Source: Sphingobacterium corticibacterium (GTDB lineage Bacteria > Bacteroidota > Bacteroidia > Sphingobacteriales > Sphingobacteriaceae). Taken from it: a stretch of 64,000 nucleotides of DNA. This document shows, one piece after another, positions 17,448 to 26,257 of the stretch. Position numbers and translations under genes: made by a program. Within the stretch, counting starts at the first letter, position 1; each line of letters starts with the position of its first letter. Below the pieces are notes generated by a model, which saw only the letters and a program-made list of their open reading frames with translations, was not told where the DNA came from and did no database searches. The DNA lies in NCBI RefSeq assembly GCF_004208525.1, contig NZ_SGIT01000005.1, forward strand, positions 124,001 through 188,000. The letters are read 5' to 3'.

Positions 17448-18866
17448 TTAAAGTGCTGTATTCGTTTTGGGTGATAAACCTAAATGCTTTCCCTGTTTTA
17501 GAATAAAAGACAATGCCTCTTCACGAGAATTAGGAATCTCTCCCTCCAAAATGGCTTCTCTCATCGCATTCTTGATTGTACCGACCACACGCCCCGGCCC
17601 TATTTCAAAAAGTGCCATAATATCCGCCCCCGATACAGGAGGTTGCCAATTCCGGATTTTATCCCGCTCTTCTACATCTTTCAATTTCTGTTTTACCAGC
17701 TCAAAATTATTACGGTATTTTTTCTTCTTAAACTCATTCTTGGTGGTCACATCGGCATGACACAGTAGCATTAAGGCATCAATATCATCACCTGCTTCAT
17801 ACAGCAATCGGCGTACGGCCGAATCCGTCACAATATCTTGTGCCAACACAATGGGCCGCAAGTGTAGTTGCACCAGTTTTTGGACGAACTTCATCTTATC
17901 ATGGAGCGGAAGTTTCAGTTCAGCAAAAAGCTTCGGTACCATCCTTGCACCGCGATCTTCATGACCGTGAAAGGTCCATCCTACTCTTTTATCATATCGT
18001 TTGGTGGCAGGCTTGGCTATATCATGCATAATCGCCGCCCACCGCAACCATAGATCGTCCGACAGGGACGCCACATTGTCCAAAACCTCCAATGTATGGT
18101 AAAAGTTGTCTTTATGTCCGCGTCCGTCTATTGTATCGACCCCATGTAAATTGGACATCGCAGGAAAAATAATCTTCAGCAACCCGGTATCGAATAGATA
18201 GCGGAAACCAACGGATGGTTTAGTCGCCATGACGATTTTATTCAGTTCATCTGTAATACGCTCCTTAGAAATAATTTTAATGCGTTCCGCATTTTCCGCG
18301 ATAGCTTGAATCGCTTTCACATCAATCTTAAAGTTAAGTTGTGTCGCAAAGCGGATGGCGCGCATCATGCGTAACGGATCATCAGAAAACGTGATAGCCG
18401 GATCAAGCGGTGTCCGAATAATACGGTTTTGAATATCTTCCACCCCACCAAAAGGGTCTACAAGTTCACCAAAACGATCAGCATTTAAACAATACGCCAT
18501 CGCATTAATCGTAAAATCCCGACGGTTCTGATCATCTTCAAGCGTACCATCCTCGACAATGGGTTTTCTGGAATTGGAACGGTAAGATTCTTTCCGGGCG
18601 CCTACAAACTCCAAGTTAATGCCATCATATACCAACATGGCTGTTCCAAAACTTTTGTAGACCGCAACTTTAGTATGTAAAATTTCGCCGAGCTTCGAAG
18701 CAAAATCAATCCCACTTCCAATTACAACCAAATCGACGTCGTTTTTAAAAGGCCGTTTCATGATGCAATCACGGACATATCCGCCAACAACGTAGCATTC
18801 GACCTTTTCTTTATCCGCTAAATCTCTGATTATTTGAAAAATAGGATGTTGTAAATTTTCTCGCAT
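17448..18866 (-). CDS. CCA tRNA nucleotidyltransferase / poly(A) polymerase family with HD domain
   Basis: 472 residues from the ATG at 18866; upstream in-frame sequence begins with TTG and lacks family character. Adds or repairs the tRNA 3' CCA. Class II nucleotidyltransferase head: YVVGGYVRDCIMKRPFKNDVDL (Gly-Gly then D-x-D about 27-46), then RRDFTINAMAY (about 117) and FSDDPLRMMRAIRFATQL (about 160). An HD phosphohydrolase domain follows (RWAAIMHDIAKP, about 275). Gene order pdxA-cca reads leftward. Confidence 0.9.
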   Translation of the reverse strand: MRENLQHPIFQIIRDLADKEKVECYVVGGYVRDCIMKRPFKNDVDLVVIGSGIDFASKLGEILHTKVAVYKSFGTAMLVYDGINLEFVGARKESYRSNSRKPIVEDGTLEDDQNRRDFTINAMAYCLNADRFGELVDPFGGVEDIQNRIIRTPLDPAITFSDDPLRMMRAIRFATQLNFKIDVKAIQAIAENAERIKIISKERITDELNKIVMATKPSVGFRYLFDTGLLKIIFPAMSNLHGVDTIDGRGHKDNFYHTLEVLDNVASLSDDLWLRWAAIMHDIAKPATKRYDKRVGWTFHGHEDRGARMVPKLFAELKLPLHDKMKFVQKLVQLHLRPIVLAQDIVTDSAVRRLLYEAGDDIDALMLLCHADVTTKNEFKKKKYRNNFELVKQKLKDVEERDKIRNWQPPVSGADIMALFEIGPGRVVGTIKNAMREAILEGEIPNSREEALSFILKQGKHLGLSPKTNTAL

Positions 18867-18935
18867 AGCTTCTTCTCTAGGCTCAACGCCTACAGCGGGC
18901 AAAAATACAGATTATTTCGTACAAACCGCCTCTTG

Positions 18936-19991
18936 CTAATCCCTATCTTTTGATAGGCGGCGGAATGGCAGCGGATTGGCGACGAGTTCTTCTTGCTCCC
19001 GGCGGCGTTTCACAATATGAATAGCAGAAAAAATCGCCTCTAGGAAAGATTCATGTGAAGCCAAGTTTTTTCCGGCAATATCATAGCCCGTTCCATGATC
19101 CGGAGATGTACGAACGATAGGTAAGCCCGCAGTGTAATTAACCCCTTTACGAGAAGCAATATGTTTAAATGGAATCAACCCCTGATCGTGGTACATCGCT
19201 AAGACACCATCAAATTTGGTATACGTATCGCTTGCAAAAAAACCATCGGCAGGATAAGGTCCAAAACAGAAAATCCCTTCTTCTTTTGCTTTTTGGATAG
19301 TCGGCGCAATAATATCTTCATCTTCCGTACCGATTAATCCATTATCTCCCGCATGGGGATTTAATCCAAGTACAGCTATTTTAGGTTTCTCCATCCAAAA
19401 GTCTTTCTTAAGACTTTCGTTCATCATCCGTAATTTCTGTAAAATAGCCTCCGCTGTTATAGCAGCCGCAATTTCCTTGACAGGAATATGCCCGGTAACA
19501 ACCCCTATGCGAAGCTCATCAGCAATCATAAACATCAAGACATCAGATGCTTCCATTTTAGATTGCAGATATTCAGTATGTCCCGGAAAATGAAAACCAT
19601 CTTGCTGTATATTGTGCTTATTGATAGGCGCAGTAACTAAAGCATCGAGTTTACCATTACGAAGGTCCTCCGCAGCTCTCTCCAAAGAAAGAAAAGCATA
19701 TTTCCCACCGATTTCATTTTGTTCACCCAATGTAATTTTCACGTCTTCTTGCCAACAATTAATCATATTGGCACGTTTAGGATTTGCTTGATCCGGATGA
19801 TGAATGACATTGAAACTAAAATCCTGTACACCAATCGCTTTTCGGTGAAATGAAGCAACTTTAGTATTACCATATACAATCGGCGTAAAGTAATCCAACA
19901 CCCGATTATCCATCAACGATTTAATAATCACTTCTAATCCGATGCCGTTTACATCCCCTACGGTAATACCTATTTTTAGTTTTTCACTCAT
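18936..19991 (-). CDS. pdxA: 4-hydroxythreonine-4-phosphate dehydrogenase
   Basis: 351 residues from the ATG at 19991 (a TTG at 20012 extends the frame but lacks support). Oxidises 4-phosphohydroxy-L-threonine in the DXP-dependent pyridoxal phosphate pathway. Family landmarks: ITVGDVNGIGLEV (about 8-20), APINKHNIQQDGFHFPGHTE with the metal-binding His (about 130-150), GLNPHAGDNGLIGTED (about 209) and MYHDQGLIPFKHI (about 269). Followed by cca on the same strand. The 218 bp upstream, shared with divergent rsmA, contain several GTAAA/CGGTAAAT runs but no clear element beyond the rsmA promoter box. Confidence 0.93.
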   Translation of the reverse strand: MSEKLKIGITVGDVNGIGLEVIIKSLMDNRVLDYFTPIVYGNTKVASFHRKAIGVQDFSFNVIHHPDQANPKRANMINCWQEDVKITLGEQNEIGGKYAFLSLERAAEDLRNGKLDALVTAPINKHNIQQDGFHFPGHTEYLQSKMEASDVLMFMIADELRIGVVTGHIPVKEIAAAITAEAILQKLRMMNESLKKDFWMEKPKIAVLGLNPHAGDNGLIGTEDEDIIAPTIQKAKEEGIFCFGPYPADGFFASDTYTKFDGVLAMYHDQGLIPFKHIASRKGVNYTAGLPIVRTSPDHGTGYDIAGKNLASHESFLEAIFSAIHIVKRRREQEELVANPLPFRRLSKDRD

Positions 19992-20200
19992 TTTCCGAAA
20001 GCTTTGAATCAAAATTACAAAATTTAAGATAAATAAAAAGCTTTACTTTTTACAACATTTTACCGAGTAAACCGCAGTAAATACTCGTTGGCTACACGGT
20101 AAATTCCCGGTAAATGTCCGAACAGCCCCCCGAACAGCGAGCGAATCTGATCTAAAGAAAGTATAGAGCAGGTATGTATAGAATGTAGCAGAATAATTTT

Positions 20201-20208
20201 TATTTTTG
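20201..20208 (+). promoter_or_regulatory. -7 box upstream of rsmA
   Basis: TATTTTTG matches TAnnTTTG at every fixed position and lies 22 bases before the rsmA start. No good TTTG is visible at the matching -33 position. Confidence 0.35.
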
Positions 20209-20230
20209 TAACTCAACATCCCCTCAACGA

Positions 20231-21025
20231 ATGAGTACCGTACGCGCAAAGAAACATTTAGGGCAACACTTTCTAAACGATAAGCATGCTGCACAGAAGA
20301 TTGTGGAAGCCCTTGAACCTGCTTTGGGGTTTAAACAGGTATTGGAAGTAGGTCCTGGCATGGGCGTGCTATCTGATTTTTTACTTCAAAAAGACGCCTA
20401 TGAAACGTGGCTGATTGACGTGGACGATGAATCCATCACGTTTCTTGCAGATAAATATCCACAGTTGGATAACAGACTTATTCACGGAGACTTTCTTACA
20501 CTGGATTTCGGTCATTTTTTTGGAGATAAAATGGCGGTCATCGGCAATTTCCCGTATAATATATCTTCGCAGATTCTATTTAAGATTTTGGAGGAGCGCG
20601 GGCGTGTAGTACAGATGGTCGGCATGTTCCAAAAAGAGGTAGCGGAACGTTGTGTGGCAAAACCAGGTAATAAAGAATACGGCATTCTCAGCGTATTCTT
20701 ACAGGCTTATTACGATGTACAGTATCTTTTCACGGTAAAAGCCGGAGCATTTAATCCGCCTCCCAAAGTACTTTCGGGTGTTATGAAAATGACAAGAAAC
20801 GACCGTAAAACACTTGATTGTGACGAAAAACTATTTTGGCGTGTCGTAAAAGCGGCTTTTAACCAAAGACGCAAAACGTTACGAAACGCTCTATCTGCTG
20901 TTGTTCCAAAAGATAGAATGAGCGACAATCCATTATATGAGCTCCGAGCAGAGCGATTATCGGTTGAAGATTTTGTTGCTTTAACAAATGAAATTACGAA
21001 TGCCATACACCAAAACGATAGATAG
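20231..21025 (+). CDS. rsmA: 16S rRNA dimethyladenosine transferase RsmA/KsgA
   Basis: 264 residues. Dimethylates two adjacent adenosines in helix 45 of 16S rRNA. Conserved start KKHLGQHFLNDKHAA (about 7-21), SAM-binding VLEVGPGMGVLSDFLL (about 38), IDVDDESITFL acidic ribose contact and the catalytic NFPYNISSQILFKIL motif (about 104). C-terminal FNQRRKTLRNAL (about 213). The stop lies 26 bases inside the next gene. Confidence 0.95.
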   Translation: MSTVRAKKHLGQHFLNDKHAAQKIVEALEPALGFKQVLEVGPGMGVLSDFLLQKDAYETWLIDVDDESITFLADKYPQLDNRLIHGDFLTLDFGHFFGDKMAVIGNFPYNISSQILFKILEERGRVVQMVGMFQKEVAERCVAKPGNKEYGILSVFLQAYYDVQYLFTVKAGAFNPPPKVLSGVMKMTRNDRKTLDCDEKLFWRVVKAAFNQRRKTLRNALSAVVPKDRMSDNPLYELRAERLSVEDFVALTNEITNAIHQNDR

Positions 21026-22172
21026 TGATTTCGCCATAGTAGGTGGTGGTGTGGCAGGGCTTGCCATGGCCATAGCTCTCCAACAAATCGATAAGGATTT
21101 TGTACTTTTTGAGCAGACAAAAGAACTGAAGGGAATCGGTGCAGGATTTGGGCTGGCAGCAAATGCGATGCGTGCTTTAGACCTACTTGGCTTGAGAACT
21201 GAAGTAGAACAAATAGGTTATTACTTGGATAGCTACCATATTTTAGACGATAAAGGGCAGCTTTTGGCATCTCCGGACACCCATGCTATCAGTAAAAAGT
21301 ATAAACAACAAAATTTTGCCATTCATCGCGCGGATTTACACCTTTTCCTGCTATCTAAAATCAAAGCTCAAAAACTACAGTTAGGCAAAAAAGCTACGCG
21401 ATTAGAACAGCATATTGATACTGTTACCTTGTTTTTTGAAGACGGCACACAACACACAGCACGCTTTTTAATTATTGCTGATGGGGTAAGGTCTCCACTC
21501 CGACAACAACTCATACCATCCTCCAAACCTCGCTATTCGGGATATACCTGCTGGCGCGCGACCATTGATAATACGGAGATGACATTAGATAAAGGAACCG
21601 AAACGTGGGGGAAATTAGGAAGATTTGGGATGACACCTTTAAGCAATAATCGTATCTATTGGTATGCATGTATAAATGCTACGCCTGGTAATCCTATATA
21701 TCGAGATTACAAAGTCAGCGATTTGTTAAAACACTTTCAATCGTACCACGCTCCTATTCCTGCTATTTTAGCGCATACTAAGGATCGCGAACTGATTTGG
21801 AGCGACATTGTAGACATCGAACCGCTCAAACATCTGGCTTATGATAATATTCTCCTTATTGGTGACGCCGGACACGCCACGACGCCCAATATGGGACAGG
21901 GTGCCTGCCAGGCTTTAGAGGATGTCGCTGTTCTATTGGATGAACTGGGATTGAAGCAAGATGTTAAGAAGGCGTTCTCCTCGTTTGAGAAAAGAAGACT
22001 GTCTCGAACAAAATATATTACGGATACTTCCAGGCGGATCGGAGAGATCGCACAATGGGACAATAGCATATTCATTAGCATACGCAATATGCTAATGAAG
22101 CTCATGCCCGCCAAAATAGCTCAAAAAAATCTGGACAAGTTATTATCTGTAGATTTCATGAAATATCCATAA
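21000..22172 (+). CDS. FAD-dependent monooxygenase (group A aromatic hydroxylase type)
   Basis: 390 residues from the ATG at 21000 (one four codons earlier is possible). FAD dinucleotide motif FAIVGGGVAGLAMAIAL (about 11-27), a GIGAGFGLAANAM segment, the second FAD motif LLIGDAGHATTPNMGQGACQALEDV-type region (about 281-305, key GDAGHA and GQG). Resembles salicylate or 6-hydroxynicotinate hydroxylases and UbiH relatives; substrate not predictable. It overlaps rsmA by 26 bp, so it is co-transcribed, although the functions have no evident link. Confidence 0.85.
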   Translation: MPYTKTIDSDFAIVGGGVAGLAMAIALQQIDKDFVLFEQTKELKGIGAGFGLAANAMRALDLLGLRTEVEQIGYYLDSYHILDDKGQLLASPDTHAISKKYKQQNFAIHRADLHLFLLSKIKAQKLQLGKKATRLEQHIDTVTLFFEDGTQHTARFLIIADGVRSPLRQQLIPSSKPRYSGYTCWRATIDNTEMTLDKGTETWGKLGRFGMTPLSNNRIYWYACINATPGNPIYRDYKVSDLLKHFQSYHAPIPAILAHTKDRELIWSDIVDIEPLKHLAYDNILLIGDAGHATTPNMGQGACQALEDVAVLLDELGLKQDVKKAFSSFEKRRLSRTKYITDTSRRIGEIAQWDNSIFISIRNMLMKLMPAKIAQKNLDKLLSVDFMKYP

Positions 22173-22289
22173 TTACAAAATCACCAACACGAATGTAATA
22201 TAACCTTGATATTCCATATGGCCTTTAAAAGAGAAACCGAGCTTGCGAGCTCATCAATAATTATTTACGTATAAAACTTTAGTTAAAAA

Positions 22290-23219
22290 ATGAATATTCT
22301 TATTGTAGACGATATACACCACATACTATTAGAGAAGTTGGATGAAGCCAGAATAGCTTACAATTATCAACCTAGCTTCAGCAGAGCGGATGCCGAAAAC
22401 GTTATCCAACAATATACGGGATTGATTATCCGTTCGAAATTTCAAGTCGACGAATCCTTTCTTGACCTCGCCACCAACCTACAATTTATTGCCCGTCCAG
22501 GCGCAGGAATGGACAACATTGATGAGGAATATGCCGCTTCGAAAGGTATTCGTCTATTCCCGGCAAACGACGGTAATAAGGACGCTGTTGGCGAACACAT
22601 GATCGGAATGCTACTGGTCTTAATGAACAACCTAAACCGTGGACATCGAGAGGTGTGTACTGGACAATGGTGTAGGGAAGAAAACCGCGGATATGAATTA
22701 AAAGGACGAACAGTAGCGCTAATCGGGTATGGCCATAATGGGCAAGCAATGGCGAAAAAACTTTCAGGTTTTGACGTTAATGTCATTGCATATGACAAAT
22801 ACAAAACTGGGTTTTCCGATGCCTATGCCAAAGAGGTTTCAATGGAAGAAGTTGTCCGCCAAGCGGACGTGTTAAGTTTTCATATTCCGCTGACACGTGA
22901 AACCAGAGGGATGGTAGATGATGAATATCTCTTTCATTTCCGCAAACCCATCTTTTTTCTGATGGGCGCCAGGGGCGCTATAACAAATATCCCATCGGTT
23001 TTGAAACACCTGGATACCGGTAAAATTTTAGGGGCAGCATTTGATGTATTACCTATTGAAAAATTCCCAGCGCTCGGCGAAACGGACTGGTACGCCGACC
23101 TTATTTCTAGGGATAATGTGCTGTTGAGCCCACATGTAGCCGGTTGGACATTCGAAAGTTATTATAAACTGTCAGATATTATAGCCGATAAAATTATAGG
23201 ATTTTATACAAACAAATAA
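22290..23219 (+). CDS. D-isomer-specific 2-hydroxyacid dehydrogenase family
   Basis: 309 residues. NAD-dependent. Catalytic domain entry with FIARPGAGMDNIDEEYAASK (about 68-87), DAVGEHMIGMLL, the Rossmann motif LIGYGHNGQAMAKKL (about 144-158), and the catalytic His in LLSPHVAGWT (about 278). Closest in feel to 3-phosphoglycerate dehydrogenase or glyoxylate reductase-type members, but shorter than SerA and without an ACT domain, so the substrate stays open. Its last 16 bases overlap the tail of the convergent membrane protein gene. Confidence 0.85.
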   Translation: MNILIVDDIHHILLEKLDEARIAYNYQPSFSRADAENVIQQYTGLIIRSKFQVDESFLDLATNLQFIARPGAGMDNIDEEYAASKGIRLFPANDGNKDAVGEHMIGMLLVLMNNLNRGHREVCTGQWCREENRGYELKGRTVALIGYGHNGQAMAKKLSGFDVNVIAYDKYKTGFSDAYAKEVSMEEVVRQADVLSFHIPLTRETRGMVDDEYLFHFRKPIFFLMGARGAITNIPSVLKHLDTGKILGAAFDVLPIEKFPALGETDWYADLISRDNVLLSPHVAGWTFESYYKLSDIIADKIIGFYTNK

Positions 23220-24064
23220 ACAATTAAAAACTGTGCTATTAACGCAAAGTCCAACAAGAAAGCATAATGATAACGATTTGCATTTCGGAACACAACCTGT
23301 TTAAGCACAATCGCAATAAACAGGTTTGTTGTCAATATTCCCATCTGCACTTTCAATTGGATATCGAATAGCAGCACGATACCGCTATGCACTATTAAAA
23401 GTGCATAGCACAATAAAATCGCCCTATTTGCACCAAGCATATTCGGTATCGTTTTTAAATGATAATAGGAATCTTGTTGGATATCCCGAATATCGAAAGG
23501 TAATGTACAAATCAGCAAAAAAATAAACTTCAGCACAAAAAGCGTTTGGAATAACTGTAAATCAACCCCTAATCCATCCAAATGCATTTCAAAAACCGGC
23601 AAACACACTGAACTTAATGTCCAGATGAACGCAATATGAAAAATCTTCATGCCGGGCAGCTGGCGAAATCCGACCCATTTCCCTTTATAGGGGATTATTG
23701 GAATAGAATACGCCACACTCATAGCCCCTATCCCTATTAGGAAGAACAAACTATACAAATGGATATGCCACGCGGCATACCCTAGCACCACGATTCCTAT
23801 CCCACCATTCAACCACAATAACCATTCATTCCTGAATATCCACCGTGTACGCCTATATGCTGATTTTTCAGGTTCTCGAGGTTTTGAGAGTAACATACTA
23901 AAATTATACAGCAACAAGGTTGCAGCACCTTCTATCATCATAATGGGATAATCAAAAGGAGCGTCGAAGAATAGATATGTCAATGCGGACTGCGCTATTG
24001 CAGCACCTGCGATAAGCAGGTTGGTATAGATTAAGAAATAGTATACTTGCTTTAGCAGCTTCAT
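23204..24064 (-). CDS. UbiA-like integral membrane protein
   Basis: 286 residues, about eight to nine membrane segments. The layout resembles UbiA-type prenyltransferases: a second Asp motif TLPFDIRDIQQDSYYHLKT (about 193) fits the DxxxD pattern, but the first Asp-rich motif is not present (YNFSMLLSKPRE at the expected site, about 55). It could be a divergent or inactive relative. Convergent overlap of 16 bp with the hydroxyacid dehydrogenase. Confidence 0.65.
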   Translation of the reverse strand: MKLLKQVYYFLIYTNLLIAGAAIAQSALTYLFFDAPFDYPIMMIEGAATLLLYNFSMLLSKPREPEKSAYRRTRWIFRNEWLLWLNGGIGIVVLGYAAWHIHLYSLFFLIGIGAMSVAYSIPIIPYKGKWVGFRQLPGMKIFHIAFIWTLSSVCLPVFEMHLDGLGVDLQLFQTLFVLKFIFLLICTLPFDIRDIQQDSYYHLKTIPNMLGANRAILLCYALLIVHSGIVLLFDIQLKVQMGILTTNLFIAIVLKQVVFRNANRYHYAFLLDFALIAQFLIVYLFV

Positions 24065-24177
24065 CGGCTATAAAAATACGAATACATAAAGTTAAAAAAT
24101 TGACATTGATGGCAAAAAAAAGTAAATTAGTGCTTGTATATCCAATACGGACAGATTTCAATAAATAAATGTCTGCA

Positions 24178-24206
24178 TTGGATAAAAGTTAATCATTTAA
24201 ATTTTG
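24178..24206 (+). promoter_or_regulatory. Probable acs promoter
   Basis: TTG at 24178-24180, 18 bases, then AAATTTTG at 24199-24206 (seven of eight to TAnnTTTG), 14 bases before the acs ATG. Spacing is slightly short for the Bacteroidota pattern. Confidence 0.35.
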
Positions 24207-24220
24207 TATTTAAAAAAAAC

Positions 24221-26140
24221 ATGAACCTACAAATTAAAAGTTTTGAGGAGTACCAGGAGGCGTATAAAAATAGCGTCGAAAACCCGGAAGCATTTTGGGG
24301 AGAAATTGCGGAAAACTTCTTTTGGAAACGAAAATGGACAAATGTATTAAACTGGAACTTTACCGACCCTAACATTAAATGGTTTGAAGGAGGAAAACTT
24401 AACATTACCGAAAATTGTTTAGATCGACATATTTATCAGTTAGGAGATAAACCTGCCATTATATGGGAACCTAACGACCCAAACGAGGCACATCGCATCC
24501 TCACTTACAAGCAACTTTTAGAGAAAGTCGAAGTCTTTGCGAACGTGTTGAAAAACAACAAGGTAGTCAAGGGAGACCGTGTATGTATATATCTTCCTAT
24601 GGTACCTGAGCTAGTCATCGCCGTATTGGCTTGTGCTCGTATTGGTGCCATCCATTCCGTTGTATTTGGTGGTTTCTCCGCTCGCTCTATCGCAGACCGA
24701 ATCAACGATGCAGCATGCAAACTGGTCGTTACCTCTGATGGTGGATTCCGTGCCGGAAAAGTGTTGGAGTTAAAATCTATTGTGGATGATGCACTTATGC
24801 AATGTGACTCCGTGGAACGTGTCATTGTGTTAACACGTACACGCACGCCAATATCCATGATAAAAGACCGTGATGTATGGTGGGAAGACGAAATTAAAAA
24901 AGTGGAAACTCAAGGTAATCCACCTTGCCCTGCCGAAGAAATGGATGCCGAAGATCCGTTATTTGTGCTCTATACATCGGGCTCGACCGGCAAACCTAAA
25001 GGTGTTGTACACACTACCGGAGGTTACATGGTTTATACCGGATACACCTTTTCAAATGTATTCCAATATCAACCCGGAGAAGTCTATTTCTGTACAGCCG
25101 ATATCGGTTGGATTACGGGGCACAGCTACATCGTATATGGTCCATTATCACAAGGTGCGACTTCCTTAATGTTTGAAGGAACGCCAACTTATCCGGATGC
25201 AGGACGCTTGTGGGACATTGTCGATAAATATAAAGTGAACATCCTATATACAGCACCTACGGCCATTCGCTCGTTAATGGCTTTTGGAGACGAATATTTA
25301 GAGGGTAAAGATCTAAGCAGTATTAAAAAACTAGGATCTGTGGGTGAACCTATTAATGAAGAGGCTTGGCATTGGTTCAACGAAAAAATCGGAAAAGGAA
25401 AGGCACCGATTGCCGATACCTGGTGGCAAACAGAAAATGGAGGTATATTAATTGCACCGATGGCAGGTATCTCACCAACCATTCCGAGCTATGCGATGTT
25501 ACCGCTCCCGGGTGTACAACCTTGTTTAATGGACGAAGATGGTAAAGAAATCGAGGGCAACGATGTAACAGGAAATCTGTGCATCAAGTTTCCGTGGCCG
25601 GGCATGTTACGCACGACCTGGGGCGACCACGAGCGATGCCGTCAAACCTATTTCTCTACCTATCCAGATAAATATTTTACGGGCGACGGCTGTTACAGAA
25701 GTCCCGAAGGCTATTATAAAATTACCGGACGTGTGGATGATGTGTTGAACGTCTCTGGTCACCGCATTGGCACGGCTGAGGTGGAAAATGCGATCAACAT
25801 GCACTCTGATGTCGTAGAATCGGCCATTGTCGGTTATCCACATCCGGTTAAAGGACAGGGTATTTATGCGTATGTCATTGTTGCAAACCATCACATCGAT
25901 GCCGAAAGTACGCGTAAGGATATTTTACAGACTATCACACGCTTAATCGGTGCTATTGCCAAACCTGATATTATTCAGTTTGTATCCGATTTGCCAAAAA
26001 CGCGTTCTGGGAAAATCATGCGTCGTATTTTACGCAAAATTGCAGAAGGAGAAATTGATAATTTAGGCGATACGTCTACACTGCAGGATCCCACCGTAGT
26101 CGAAGCGATCATCAAAGGAGCAGAAGAAATGAAGAAATAG
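24221..26140 (+). CDS. acs: Acetyl-CoA synthetase
   Basis: 639 residues from the ATG at 24221; the longer frame from 24134 begins in AT-rich leader sequence and is rejected. Activates acetate via acetyl-AMP. AMP-binding P-loop YTSGSTGKPKGVVHTTGGY (about 247), DTWWQTENGG (about 395), the A8 hinge GRVDDVLNVSGHRIGTAEVE (about 505) and the acetylatable catalytic lysine in PKTRSGKIMRRILRKIA (about 593). An intrinsic terminator follows within 30 bp. Confidence 0.96.
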   Translation: MNLQIKSFEEYQEAYKNSVENPEAFWGEIAENFFWKRKWTNVLNWNFTDPNIKWFEGGKLNITENCLDRHIYQLGDKPAIIWEPNDPNEAHRILTYKQLLEKVEVFANVLKNNKVVKGDRVCIYLPMVPELVIAVLACARIGAIHSVVFGGFSARSIADRINDAACKLVVTSDGGFRAGKVLELKSIVDDALMQCDSVERVIVLTRTRTPISMIKDRDVWWEDEIKKVETQGNPPCPAEEMDAEDPLFVLYTSGSTGKPKGVVHTTGGYMVYTGYTFSNVFQYQPGEVYFCTADIGWITGHSYIVYGPLSQGATSLMFEGTPTYPDAGRLWDIVDKYKVNILYTAPTAIRSLMAFGDEYLEGKDLSSIKKLGSVGEPINEEAWHWFNEKIGKGKAPIADTWWQTENGGILIAPMAGISPTIPSYAMLPLPGVQPCLMDEDGKEIEGNDVTGNLCIKFPWPGMLRTTWGDHERCRQTYFSTYPDKYFTGDGCYRSPEGYYKITGRVDDVLNVSGHRIGTAEVENAINMHSDVVESAIVGYPHPVKGQGIYAYVIVANHHIDAESTRKDILQTITRLIGAIAKPDIIQFVSDLPKTRSGKIMRRILRKIAEGEIDNLGDTSTLQDPTVVEAIIKGAEEMKK

Positions 26141-26167
26141 CTAAAAAATAAGATAAACCAGCATAAA

Positions 26168-26202
26168 AAAGCCTCTCGCAAAAACGAGAGGCTTTCTTTT
26201 TT
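26168..26202 (+). terminator. Intrinsic terminator after acs
   Basis: Stem AAAGCCTCTCG (26168-26178) with CGAGAGGCTTT (26185-26195), six-base loop, then CTTTTTT. Strong rho-independent terminator separating acs from the Mrp operon. Confidence 0.92.
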
Positions 26203-26257
26203 GAGGATTTTTTGTAATTTTATAACGTTTCCAACATTATTTAAACATAAAGACTGC

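Noticed and set aside
20043..20294. Minus-strand 83-residue frame across the rsmA start
   Set aside because: Overlaps the conserved rsmA N-terminus and has no recognisable features.
24134..24220. Longer start for acs
   Set aside because: AT-rich leader containing a promoter-like box; family N-terminus begins at 24221.
26201..26257. Longer start for mnhA
   Set aside because: Begins with TTG inside the acs terminator.
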